Below are positions 51,101-58,700 of a DNA stretch of 64,000 nucleotides, piece after piece. The number at the start of each line of letters is the position of its first letter. The first letter of the stretch is position 1. The translations under genes were made by a program, and so were the position numbers. This DNA comes from Macrosoma leucophasiata (taxonomy: Eukaryota; Arthropoda; Insecta; Lepidoptera; Hedylidae). Location: positions 764,001 through 828,000 of the forward strand of contig JAWQUS010000003.1 in assembly GCA_036365455.1 (NCBI GenBank). Reading direction: 5' to 3'. The notes beneath the pieces are model-generated. The model was not told the DNA's origin, did no database searches, and saw only the letters and a list, made by a program, of their open reading frames with translations.

Positions 51101-52895
51101 AAAATAACGTCGATGAGCAAAGCCAGCGGGCAGTCATTAGTCATGAGGGGCAAGGGTAGTAGTTAATTTCTTTTAATCTAAGATAGTCCATTGATCGAGG
51201 AAGGCTATAGGCATGCGCTAAGACATAGAGCAACACGGGCCACCGGTGGCGGACCGGAGGTACGTATTATTATTACATATTCTCTGCCGGAGGAGAGTAG
51301 CAATGTACATGCTTTCCCCTCTGTCAAAGCACAAGCCAAGTGGGCTTAGATGTTTAAATTTGTGCGTGAAATTGTTTTGCTCTATGCGCTAAGATGAATA
51401 GGAGAGGAGCAGCAATAAAACATTTTGCGAAAACGGCAAAAATCTGTAATATAGATAGCCTTGCGGCTAATGTTAATTGTACCCGTGTGAAGCCGGGGCG
51501 GGCCGCTAGTTTATTTATTAAATGCTAGTACGGTGTGAATTCATTAATCACTGATTCCATTGGGATTATTTCCATATCCTGGAAGTCGCCAAGTACCTCT
51601 GAGTTTGGCAATGTACTCGGAGATGTCAACAGGATCGCCACCACTTACGTAACTGGCTGAGTGTATTTGAATGTGTCCTTGAATGTATATATTTACCTCT
51701 GCCTATCCCCTCGGGAATTACAGGAGTGAAGTTACGTTATATTATTTATTTACCCGTACCCTTGCACTATACGAAGAAATAATTGTAATAATATATTTTT
51801 CTAGCGCCACGTTTTAAGCAATAGAAGGTTTTTTATCTAACATCTCCGTTACCACACTTAGCACGTGACAAAATGTATAGAGGGGCTGATTTTTATTCGT
51901 AAAATCCTGTGATTGTCATGCTGTGAATGACCGTGATGTGCCAAAAGATCTTTAACTGAATTTATTACACGACGAACAAAAACTCTTGTGTTTCTTTTTC
52001 ATGATTTTTGTTGGAAAATATATGACTAGGTACGCCGATAGCTAAAATTCTTTATCTCTTCGGTAAAAGATTCGATTCTATTGTTATATTTCAATTTTCT
52101 GGAAGTTCCACGTCAAACGCCGCTTCCTCTCTGGCTTTCTATTGGCTTAGCCGGTGTGGGAACAACCACCGGGTACTGAACCCTCTGCCAGAACAATAGC
52201 CTAAAGAGCCTAGCCTAACCTGGGGAGTAGTCTAAAAGGCGACCAGTCGCCTTTCGTATTTTTTTGTCGCCGATTTATGTTTCGAGTAGCCTAAATGGCG
52301 ATAAATTGCCGATGTTGGCCACACTGACTCTAATATGAACTATCTATATAGGGGCATGTCCGTAGGGAAGCTATTAAAATTTTTAAAAAAACTACCATGA
52401 GCTTAACATACTTCGAAATCATCAGAATTATTAAAAATCGCCAAGCGCCCGCTATTTTTATAACGGCATGCGTGCGAGTTTATGACGCGAACTCGCAGCT
52501 AGATCCGCTCCCGGTGAAATCACCCAAAAATATCGCTAGTGTGAATAGGCTGTAATAATCCAATGTACTATCAGGGAAAAAGTCCACCAAGTATGTAGTA
52601 AGAGCTATATTTGATATTTTATGCAGTTGTAGTAAGGGATATATTTAACCATTTTTGTATAAGTGTAGTTTGGTGAGATTTGGGCGATAAACGTCAAAAA
52701 CCCAAAATTACAGATTCGCGATTCGTCACGTGTTAGAGCTACTAAAACAATCTGAGCTGACTTTGTCATTCACAGAAATGGGAGTACATGCACGAAATTA
52801 AACCAAATTCGCCCGAAGAAAAGCTCATGAAGGTGCTAAAGGAGCCCCGCGACTGGCTGAACATAGGACAGCAAGCGCAGCGGTCTACAGCCTAA
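36110..52895 (+). CDS. CPOX: coproporphyrinogen-III oxidase, complete gene in 8-9 exons
   Basis: Oxygen-dependent coproporphyrinogen oxidase converts coproporphyrinogen III to protoporphyrinogen IX by two oxidative decarboxylations, in the mitochondrial intermembrane space. Exons are 36110-36192, 37592-37814, (38855-38920), 41409-41566, 43791-43921, 44071-44197, 47655-47818, 50051-50220 and 52776-52895. All junctions have GT/AG and compatible phases. The product is 391 residues without exon 3 and 413 with it; about 390 is usual for insect enzymes. The N-terminus is rich in K, R, S and T with no acidic residue, followed by a small hydrophobic stretch ([14 protein letters not shown]), as in a bipartite intermembrane-space presequence. 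Family blocks follow in order: FKVDRW...[23 protein letters not shown] with the conserved His (near residue 186), [13 protein letters not shown] (202-214), the signature [18 protein letters not shown] (from 243), and the C-terminal PRDW. No key block is missing. Confidence 0.95.
36193..37591 (+). other. CPOX intron 1
   Basis: 1.4 kb, AT-rich. Contains a small tandem duplication AAGATTTCCATTTATGG at about 36797 and 36824. No other element recognised. Confidence 0.75.
37592..37814 (+). CDS. CPOX: CPOX exon 2
   Basis: Acceptor GCTAACAG at 37591 and donor GTAAAT at 37815. The exon continues the presequence as [19 protein letters not shown], a short hydrophobic segment that fits an intermembrane-space sorting signal, then enters the mature enzyme (PVAQLEKS, then [16 protein letters not shown]). 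It ends phase 0 after REEDR. An in-frame Met at 37626 could start a shorter protein lacking most of the targeting signal. Confidence 0.85.
37815..38854 (+). other. CPOX intron 2
   Basis: 1.04 kb, AT-rich, no recognised element. Confidence 0.7.
38855..38920 (+). CDS. CPOX: possible cassette exon 3 of CPOX (22 acidic residues)
   Basis: Sixty-six bases, flanked by a good acceptor (TTTATTTTGTAG) and a GTATGG donor, phase 0 on both sides. They encode [18 protein letters not shown] then VATP, with 12 acidic residues in 22. Inclusion or skipping both keep the frame between REEDR and RSRFKVDRW. Most CPOX proteins have no such insertion here, so this is either a lineage-specific cassette exon or a chance open stretch. 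The neat borders and strong acidic bias favour a real exon. Confidence 0.55.
39470..39593 (-). mobile_element. family A repeat, half, CPOX intron 3
   Basis: CCGTAAATTACCACCTTACT ... GGAGCTCTACCGCCAGTAA. Confidence 0.72.
40018..40246 (+). mobile_element. family C repeat in CPOX intron 3
   Basis: AGAGAATATGTAATAATAAT to TTAGCCGAGTGTCCGCGG. More diverged middle. Confidence 0.78.
40411..40482 (-). other. tRNA-like sequence (probably pseudo-tRNA or SINE head)
   Basis: In minus sense, ACTTCGG pairs with the 3' TTGAAGT as an acceptor stem (with wobble), and GCGAG-TTCGAGT-CTCGC is a perfect T arm. The D and anticodon stems do not pair well. A similar T arm (TTCGAGTCTCGC) lies nearby in plus sense at 40580-40600. 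Confidence 0.4.
41409..41566 (+). CDS. CPOX: CPOX exon 4
   Basis: Begins [17 protein letters not shown], then [17 protein letters not shown] and ends AAVEQMRSR, a block conserved in all oxygen-dependent CPOX proteins. Acceptor TATTTCAG ends at 41408; the donor GTACGAG starts at 41567, phase 2. The exon is GC-rich compared with its introns. A damaged second copy lies 240 bp downstream. Confidence 0.93.
41809..41936 (+). pseudogene. decayed tandem duplicate of CPOX exon 4
   Basis: Encodes [14 protein letters not shown] then [19 protein letters not shown] and AVEQMRSR in one open frame, nearly identical to exon 4 over the last 90 bp and keeping the same GTACGA donor. It lacks the stretch matching DRWMRK partly and ISCVLQDGR wholly, and the acceptor CAG is not preserved. 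Flanks on both sides also match the exon 4 intron, so a segment of roughly 400 bp was duplicated. Probably not spliced into a working enzyme. Confidence 0.85.
42040..42130 (+). pseudogene. third, short remnant of the CPOX exon 4 duplication
   Basis: About 24 bases resemble the exon end (GTGGAGCAGATAAGAGAAAA, i.e. VEQIREN), followed by a GTAAGT donor and intron-like text (TACCCAATCTATCTGG) matching that downstream of exon 4 (TACCCAATTTTACTGG). The rest of the exon is lost. Confidence 0.5.
42400..43161 (+). mobile_element. GC-rich structured insertion in an ATCATA microsatellite
   Basis: 762 bp of GC-rich, gene-free DNA lie between AATCATAATCATAATCA (ending 42399) and AATCATAATCATAATAATC (from 43162). 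The first 50 bases can fold: GGGGG (42400) with CCCCC (42446-42450), AGCAGCT with AGCTGTT, GGTG with CACC. A hairpin CAGAAATTTAGA/TCTAAATTTCTG sits at 42597-42633. It may be the 5' part of, or a non-autonomous relative of, a site-selective LINE. Confidence 0.6.
43538..43740. mobile_element. MITE with long inverted repeats, TTTAT flanks
   Basis: GCTCTATTCAGACCTGCGCG at the left is repeated inverted at the right (CGCGCAGGTCTGAACAGAGC). The core word CGGTAGCGAATAACGCGCAG also occurs internally. TTTAT flanks both ends (43533-43537, 43741-43745). Located in CPOX intron 4, 50 bp before exon 5. Confidence 0.85.
43791..43921 (+). CDS. CPOX: CPOX exon 5
   Basis: After the split Arg codon it reads [17 protein letters not shown], then [18 protein letters not shown]. 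It carries the conserved HxNxR motif with the active-site-region His. Acceptor CTTTTGTCAG; it ends after one base of a Gly codon at a GTGAGT donor. The following intron is only 149 bp. Confidence 0.95.
43935..44037 (+). mobile_element. family A fragment filling CPOX intron 5
   Basis: TGATGGTAGAGCTCCAGTGA ... CAGTGCCATCGTGTTCCAA takes up about 100 of the 149 intron bases. Confidence 0.8.
44071..44197 (+). CDS. CPOX: CPOX exon 6
   Basis: Starts by completing Gly, then [20 protein letters not shown], the most invariant block of the family, and [13 protein letters not shown]. The acceptor TGTTTGAAG has a poor pyrimidine tract but gives the exact expected junction. Ends phase 2 at GTTAGT. Confidence 0.94.
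44270..44554 (-). mobile_element. SINE-B copy in CPOX intron 6
   Basis: CGTAACTTCACGCGGGTAAT to GGCTACTGAGGCAGC; small internal deletion near the tail. Confidence 0.87.
44869..44911. repeat. 12-bp stem hairpin
   Basis: GGTACTAAGAGT and ACTCTTAGTACC flank a 19-base loop in CPOX intron 6, inside an AT-rich LINE-tail-like stretch. Confidence 0.75.
45237..45597 (+). mobile_element. 5S-rRNA-derived SINE
   Basis: The head (about 45252-45332) resembles the 3' half of 5S rRNA: GTTAAGCACTACGGGCGCGG and GTGTGATGGGTGACCGC. The body has TGCGCATTTCCGTGCTTCGG and TGGTGGAGTAAGCTCCAGGC. It ends GGTTGCCATTATTATA. Confidence 0.8.
45600..45877 (+). mobile_element. family A repeat, full copy
   Basis: TTACTGGTGGTAGAGCATCA to CCACTTCCATTACATAACAA. 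In CPOX intron 6, directly after the 5S-derived SINE. Confidence 0.86.
46288..46401. mobile_element. short inverted-repeat element
   Basis: CGGATTTTCTCGCGTATACA at the left matches the inverse of the right end (TGTATACGCGGGAAAATCC) over about 28 bp. 114 bp long, non-coding. Confidence 0.7.
46434..46605 (-). mobile_element. family A repeat, partial, CPOX intron 6
   Basis: GACAAGCATGCAGTTCACAT ... TATGTCTCTGTGCCGGAAAA. Confidence 0.75.
46676..46982 (+). mobile_element. SINE-B copy in CPOX intron 6
   Basis: ACTGCCTCAGTAGACTAGTG to GGATTACAGGCGTGAAGTTA. Confidence 0.87.
47331..47500 (-). mobile_element. family A repeat, partial, CPOX intron 6
   Basis: TTTTATGTAATGAAAGTGGC ... CCGGAAATTACAGGGCCGTA. 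Confidence 0.78.
47655..47818 (+). CDS. CPOX: CPOX exon 7 (family signature)
   Basis: Encodes [19 protein letters not shown] followed by [13 protein letters not shown], fitting the CPOX signature pattern (K-x-W-C ... H-R-x-E-x-R-G-x-G-G-x-F-F-D). Then [18 protein letters not shown]. Acceptor TATTCAACAG, donor GTAAGT, phases 2 in and 1 out. Confidence 0.95.
48200..48350 (+). pseudogene. LINE reverse transcriptase fragment
   Basis: Encodes [20 protein letters not shown] then [11 protein letters not shown], the RT palm block. It is followed within 20 bp by a TAAA simple repeat and another repeat tail. In CPOX intron 7. Confidence 0.75.
48343..48372. repeat. TAAA simple repeat
   Basis: A run of TAAA units directly after the LINE fragment at 48200. 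Confidence 0.9.
49315..49490. repeat. family M repeat
   Basis: Second copy of the 27000 repeat, in CPOX intron 7. Confidence 0.7.
49650..49940 (-). mobile_element. SINE-B copy in CPOX intron 7
   Basis: TTAACGCCTGTAATCCCCGA to ACTACTGAGGCA; B box partly deleted. Confidence 0.86.
50051..50220 (+). CDS. CPOX: CPOX exon 8
   Basis: Encodes [20 protein letters not shown] and, further on, [18 protein letters not shown], ending [13 protein letters not shown]. Acceptor GATTCCAG, donor GTAAGT at 50221, phase 0. The frame stays open for about 30 codons into the intron but shows no family similarity there. Confidence 0.95.
50903..51075 (-). mobile_element. family A repeat, partial, CPOX intron 8
   Basis: TTTTTATGTAATAAAAATGG ... 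CTGAAATCACATGGCCGTAC. Confidence 0.78.
51545..51737 (+). mobile_element. SINE-B, head missing
   Basis: From CCATTGGGATTATTTCC to GGAATTACAGGAGTGAAGTT, in CPOX intron 8. Confidence 0.75.
52776..52895 (+). CDS. CPOX: CPOX exon 9 (C-terminus)
   Basis: Encodes [18 protein letters not shown], then the conserved PRDWLNIG and stop TAA at 52893. Acceptor CATTCACAG, phase 0. Intron 8 before it is 2.5 kb and holds several SINE fragments. Confidence 0.95.
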   Translation, partial: KWEYMHEIKPNSPEEKLMKVLKEPRDWLNIGQQAQRSTA

Positions 52896-53010
52896 CCTCT
52901 CTAACTTCCCTCTACTACTCTAACAATACTCACTTGGCTCTGCTAGAAACATTTGGATGAAATGTTAAATCGGTTTATTGGTATATTATAGATATATTTT
53001 TTAAAAAGAA

Positions 53011-53016
53011 AATAAA
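53011..53016 (+). terminator. CPOX poly(A) signal AATAAA
   Basis: A canonical AATAAA lies 116 bp after the stop codon in an AT-rich stretch, with a GT-rich tract (TTTTCGTGTCT) soon after. This gives a short 3' UTR of about 140 bp. Confidence 0.7.
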
Positions 53017-53214
53017 ATATTTATTAGTTTTCGTGTCTCTTTTATTTTTATTCATATTCGCACGAATAAGCTTTTCTTCGTCAAAGTATAGCTCATAAGG
53101 GTGCCAGGGATCCAAATCCAAGTTCCTGTGGCACCCAATGCCAGGTAATATAGAGTAAATCAAACAATTGATTGCGTCACGTCTGAAGAGTACCAGAAAC
53201 AGCACGTGTGGTCA

Positions 53215-53400
53215 TTTTTGTTGACAGGCAGCGCTCAGACACTACCTTTTAAGCAACGCAAGGCTCTGTGCTGTCTCCTACGCTCTTTCTTGAACTTAAC
53301 AACCCCAAATGTTCATTGCTACGCGAAAAGCAGAACAGGAGATACCATAGATTTATTATCTACTTCGTTAGATACACATTATAATAAAAATATATAAAAT
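53215..53400 (+). pseudogene. LINE reverse transcriptase fragment, damaged
   Basis: [11 protein letters not shown] and NVHCYA(D)xSTGDT-like text in shifting frames; the catalytic DD reads as KS. Lies between CPOX and Pez, probably the same family as 48200. Confidence 0.65.
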
Positions 53401-53424
53401 ATAGATATATATAAAAATAAGAGA

Positions 53425-53538
53425 GTGAGATTCACAAAGCGCACGATGACTTTACTCAGCAAAGTATGCTTAGAACTGTCAGTAAAGTATGAGCTTTGAC
53501 AGTTCTAAGCGTACTTTGCTGAAGTCTGTGAATCTCAT
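53425..53538. mobile_element. fold-back element K, copy 3
   Basis: GTGAGATTCACAAAGCGCAC ... GTCTGTGAATCTCAT with shortened right arm. Lies between CPOX and Pez. Confidence 0.82.
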
Positions 53539-53959
53539 ACTCGGACTCTTATCACTAAAATTAAGACTAGACTTGTGTCCAAAGTCGAGCAGCTTATCCT
53601 CTCGAATATACGAGTCTACTACGCTTTCGCCGCTAAAACAATACGGGGAAGGGGCAATATGTGCGTGGCGAGCAACAAATAACATAAAATTAGGGGCCTC
53701 CAAATGCCACTGGTCTGTACGTTTGATACTAATACTACCTATGCTGAACTATTTTATTTTTATACTCAATGCCATCTTTTCTTACATCACATAACTCGCC
53801 GGAGGGGGAAATTCCACCCACAATGACGGGCAGTGCTCAACGGTGTTTTTTTCGCTTATTTCTGGGCTGACTCCTATGTTTATAAAGAAGTACAAGATTT
53901 TTTAAAGAATTAATATGCTTAGCGTAAACGCTCCTTAAATAGTTCTACCATAAAATGCC

Positions 53960-54301
53960 ATAAATGGTAACTGTGGTAACACAGAAACTGTCACTACCTG
54001 TCTTGTTTGACAGTATGTCATGTCACTTTTATTTTGCGATGGCCGCACTATTGTGAATTTTTTGATTTGTGATGTGTTTACTTGGCATTTTTTATTGCTT
54101 TCCACTGAATTTACTGCGTCCACGTATGAGTAGTGTATTTTTAGTCAACATTTCAGTTTAGAGATCACGACGCCCCATTGAAACGGCATAAATATGTGGC
54201 GCGCATAACGGATGCTTCGTTACCTACATTCTTATGCCATAAACGTATCGTACGTTTCGTGATGTTGTTGCGAATCGGGCCGGGTGAGGTAGCTTAGGAA
54301 G
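53960..54301 (+). promoter_or_regulatory. Pez upstream region / 5' UTR
   Basis: Upstream of the Pez start, 53983-54025 has a cluster of TGTCA/TGACA words (CTGTCACTACCTGTC, TTTGACAG, TGTCATGTCA) very like the cluster before CPOX. A 12-codon upstream reading frame (54262-54297) ends just before the main ATG and could tune translation if transcribed. The transcription start is not evident. Confidence 0.45.
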
Positions 54302-54934
54302 ATGCCTTTTAAGTTGAAGTTGAAGAAGACGCGTCAGTACAATGTAGCGTCAAAAAGTCTCTTTGTGATAAGCGTGGAACTGTTGGATGGCGGGGTGGCG
54401 GACTGCACGCTGTCGGTAGACAGTACAGGCCAAGAGTGCCTGGACAACGTGTGCCAAAGGCAGGCCATAAATCAGCCGGAGTTTTTCGGGCTCCGGTACC
54501 TGAATAGAAGCCAGCAGCCGCGATGGGTGCAGCTAGAAAGGCCGTTGAAGCGACAGCTAGACAAGTATGCCTCATCCCACCAGCTGTACCTTCGTGTGAT
54601 GTACTACGTGATATCTGGAACGAGTTTGATAACAGACGAGGTCACCCGTTACCATTATTTCCTGCAATTGAAGCATGATCTTATCGAGGGTCGTATTATA
54701 TGTGACTGCCAGCAGGCGGTGGTGTTGGCGTCGTACAGCAGACAGGCGGAGTATGGTAACCATGACCGGGAGCGGCATACTGTTGAGTACCTGAAGAATC
54801 TGCTGACGTTTCCCAAACAAATGTTAGATGGAGGGCAGATCATTGATGGCTCCACCCTAGCTGAGAGTGGGCGGCTGGAGTGGCTGACTGCTGCTGTGAT
54901 ACAACATCATATGTCTTTACATAATATGTCACAG
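54302..54934 (+). CDS. Pez: Pez exon 1 (FERM F1 and most of F2)
   Basis: Encodes 211 residues: MPFKLKLKKTRQYNV, a ubiquitin-like F1 lobe with TLSVDSTGQECLDNVCQR, then YFLQLKHDLIEGRIICD of the F2 lobe, through LHNMSQ. Phase 0 end at GTAATT. The reading frame stays open 20 codons into the intron. Confidence 0.94.
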
Positions 54935-55689
54935 GTAATTATATCTACATATTCTTGCACTCTTTATGTAGGAACAATATTTATAATTTACTAGCTGACC
55001 TGGCAAACTTCATATTGCCTCAGAATGAAATAATGTGTCAAAGGGAATTCCAAAAATCATTTAAAACCAAAATTAGCCAAATTGGTCCAGCCGTTCTCGT
55101 GTTTTAGTCAGACTAACGAACAGCAATTGATTTTTATATATATATATTACTATATTTTGTGTAAGACATTCATATTATTGGACTCTATTTTGAGACCAAA
55201 AGCCTGCCTTGACTCAGGTTCCTCGCTATTTTCCTGGAGTTGTATGTGCACAGGGGTCTCCTTTCTATCCTAAATCTTGGGCACATCACTAGTAAATATA
55301 GTTGTTGTTTTGTAACTAGTTTAAATCTTGCAAGTGTATTAATAAAAATTCAATACAATCAAAAAATCTTCTCTCATTTTTATTCAAATACTTTCACAAA
55401 CAAATGCACTAGCAATATTTTTTTTAAAAAACCAACCAGATTCTTAGCTAATTAGATCTGTCCACAGCCAGATTATTATCAAAAAATCTATCTTTTTTCC
55501 ACAAACCATGTAACACACAGTTAACATGCAACAATAATTATCTAAGGCAAATATTGGAAAACTAGTCATTATCTGTGTGATAAAAACTCATTAGCTATGA
55601 GTCAGGTAAAAATATTACATTATGAAAACATTGCGTAAGTGAATAGTTAGATGTTATTCACTTTTTGATATCCCTACTTCCCTACTATC

Positions 55690-55730
<41 letters not shown>

Positions 55731-58700
55731 TACCTTTTAACATCCAAACAACTGAACTGATTTTAATGAAATTTGGTACAGAGATAGAGCTGACTTTGAG
55801 AAAGAACATAGGCTACTTAGTTATTTATAAAACAACATCCACATGGGCGAAGCCGTGGGCAACAACTAGCAATTTATAACAATTTAGTTTGTTAAACCGT
55901 TAAGACACGAGAGACCGCGGGCTGTGAATGAACAATTGAATTCAATTGTGATATTTTTCTTGCAAGCTGATGGGTTAAAAGTTTATTGATTCAAGATGTA
56001 CTACAGTATACAGAAAAAGCTTTAGAAATCTATTCATAGCAATGAAAAAGAACAAGTTAATTTTGTGTGTCCACTATCTAATGGTAATTAGTTTTAAAAA
56101 CCTATAAAAATGGTAAATGTGGGAGGGTTTTACATAACATGAATTCATAGGGCAAGTTGTCCTATAAAATATGATTCTTAATTGACACACAGTCACATGA
56201 GTTTTATTATCACTTCCTAGTTCAACAAGTACTAAATGCTAGATCATAGCATTAAGTTGCAAATGGTTGCAAATTAATGTTGTCTTCATGCAAATTGTAT
56301 ATTGTGTCGCTGCTTGTGTTTCTCACTTCAATAATCTTGGTTATGTGTTTTTAAAATGTGTAAAAAAATTTATAATATTGTCTTTTGATGTTGAACTAGA
56401 ACTTGAAATGCACTATTTTTTTTGTGTCATGGAAATGGCAAACAGGCATGCAGTTCACATTGATGTTAAGTGATGACTGCAGCCTATAGACATTCACACT
56501 AAGACCAAAGTCAAAATGCAGTTGTGTTACTCCTGAGGCCTATGCCTCTGTGCCATGTGTACATTACCACCTGACCGAAGCACGATAGTGCTGAACATGA
56601 CCATTTAGTGGCAAGTATATTAGGTAATCCGGTGGTGCCTACTCAAACTCAAAAACTCAAATTTGTGTATTATATTTTCTACATTAAATGATAACTAAGT
56701 ATATAATTCATCAATGGATGTCATTTACGGGTCCCTGGGAAGAACTTCGGACTTTTTATCGAGAGGTCGATGTTTCGATACCCGCCCAGTGTCAATATTT
56801 TCTATGCATTTTTCTTTAAATACACTCGCATTTATTGCAAAAAATAAATTATAGTTTCATTTCCATCATCAAAATAAACTACTTGTATAATTCTTCAAAT
56901 TAGCACTGTCATCTAAATATTCTGAACCTTCAAAAGAAACAATCTCTCAACAAATCAGGGTTAGATCCAGGGGCGGCTCTAGCTCGTGTAGCGCCCGTGT
57001 GCAATGAAACCCTAGCGCCCCCTAGACCTAACCTCCCCTCTCTCCCCTCGCGGTTATAAACTTTGCCGTCGTTTGACACCGCCGCACTACCGGCGCCGCG
57101 CTATCTGGCCGCTTCTGTCATATCATTGTTGTACCATGATGGTTCAAGACGATGCTCTTAGCTGTCTCAGGGGGCGGCGCCCGTCTGCATTGCGCACCCT
57201 GCACTATAGGTTAAACCGCCCCTGGTTAGATCACTTATATTTTTTGTTTCACAGGCCCAAGCGGAAGAGGGTTTCATAACGACATGCCAGCAGCTGCGCG
57301 GCTACGGGCAGGAGATGTTCACGGCGCGAGACCAGCGCGACCAGAGCGAGGTTACCATCGCCATATCGCTCACCGGCATACGCGTGCTAACCGACACCAG
57401 CGATACGCCGCATATATACAGGTTACTGCTTTTGATGACTTATGTTTTTAGTCTAGATAACCGCGAGGAACAAAGGATACCCACCGAGATAGGCTTTGAT
57501 AAAAAAGGACAGGTATACAATGGCGAGAAGTTGAGGGCATCGGGACGTGACAACTAAACACTATTACACTGAACACTATCATTTAGCGGCAATTATATTA
57601 AGTAATGCGTTGTTGCCTACGCCCGCGAACTCCGTCACTGGAGCTCTACCACCAGTAGACTGCGAATGGAGATGGCCCGGAAGAGACTAAACTGATATAT
57701 TTTTACCACATAAGAATCATCATCATAATTTCAGCCGAAATGTGTCCAAAGCTGGGAAAGAAAAAAGGGGAGGATCACAGTGGCGGTAGTTTTATCGCAG
57801 GACGCCGCTGCCCATCTTACGTTATTGCACTTACTACCTCCCCATTGTAATGGTTCGACCGTCATTATTCGATTGACTCACTGCACTACTCCAGAGGAGA
57901 ATTCTCACGCCGGTGGGCGGTGGGATCTCCAGGTCCCGACGACTACAAATTAGTAGTAATAATAATAATAATAATAATACATAACGATCGGGCAGGATAC
58001 CGATTGAAATATAACAATACTGAATCAACAATCTCCCACCTTATCTATATGGATGATATTAAATTATATGCGAGAAATGAGAAAGAAATGAAAAAACTTA
58101 TAGATACAACTGCAAAATTTAGTAAAGATATAAAGATGCAATTTGGACTAGATAAATGTAAGACTGTTCACATCATAAAAGGCAAAATTCAACCCGGTGA
58201 TTATGAAGTCAATGATACAGATAAAATAACAGCCATGGAACCGATTGACCTCTATAAGTACCTAGGATTTCAACAACTCAAAGGTTTAGATCACACTACA
58301 ATAAAACAAACACTTACAAAAGAATACAAGAAGAGAACTAACGCAATCTGCAAAACACAGTTGTCAGGCAAACATCTAATAAAAGCACTAAACACCTATG
58401 CAATCCCAGTCCTAACCTACTCATTTGGAATCATAAAATGGAGCAAAACCGACATAGAACAAATAGAACGAATGACACGCACCACACTAACAAAGCACAA
58501 CAATTTGCACCCTAAATCAGCTATAGAAAGACTTACCATCAAAAGGCAAAATGGAGGTAGAGGCCTGATAGACATCCTACACTTATGGCAAAAGCAAATA
58601 AATAAACTTAAAGTATTCTTCATTGCAAAATCTCAAACAAGTGAAATACACAAAGCAATAGCCTTAAACGACAAAAATTATACTCCACTTAATCTCGACG

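Noticed and set aside
54309..54820. Minus-strand open frames opposite Pez exon 1.
   Set aside because: Shadows of the real coding strand, which has strong FERM similarity.
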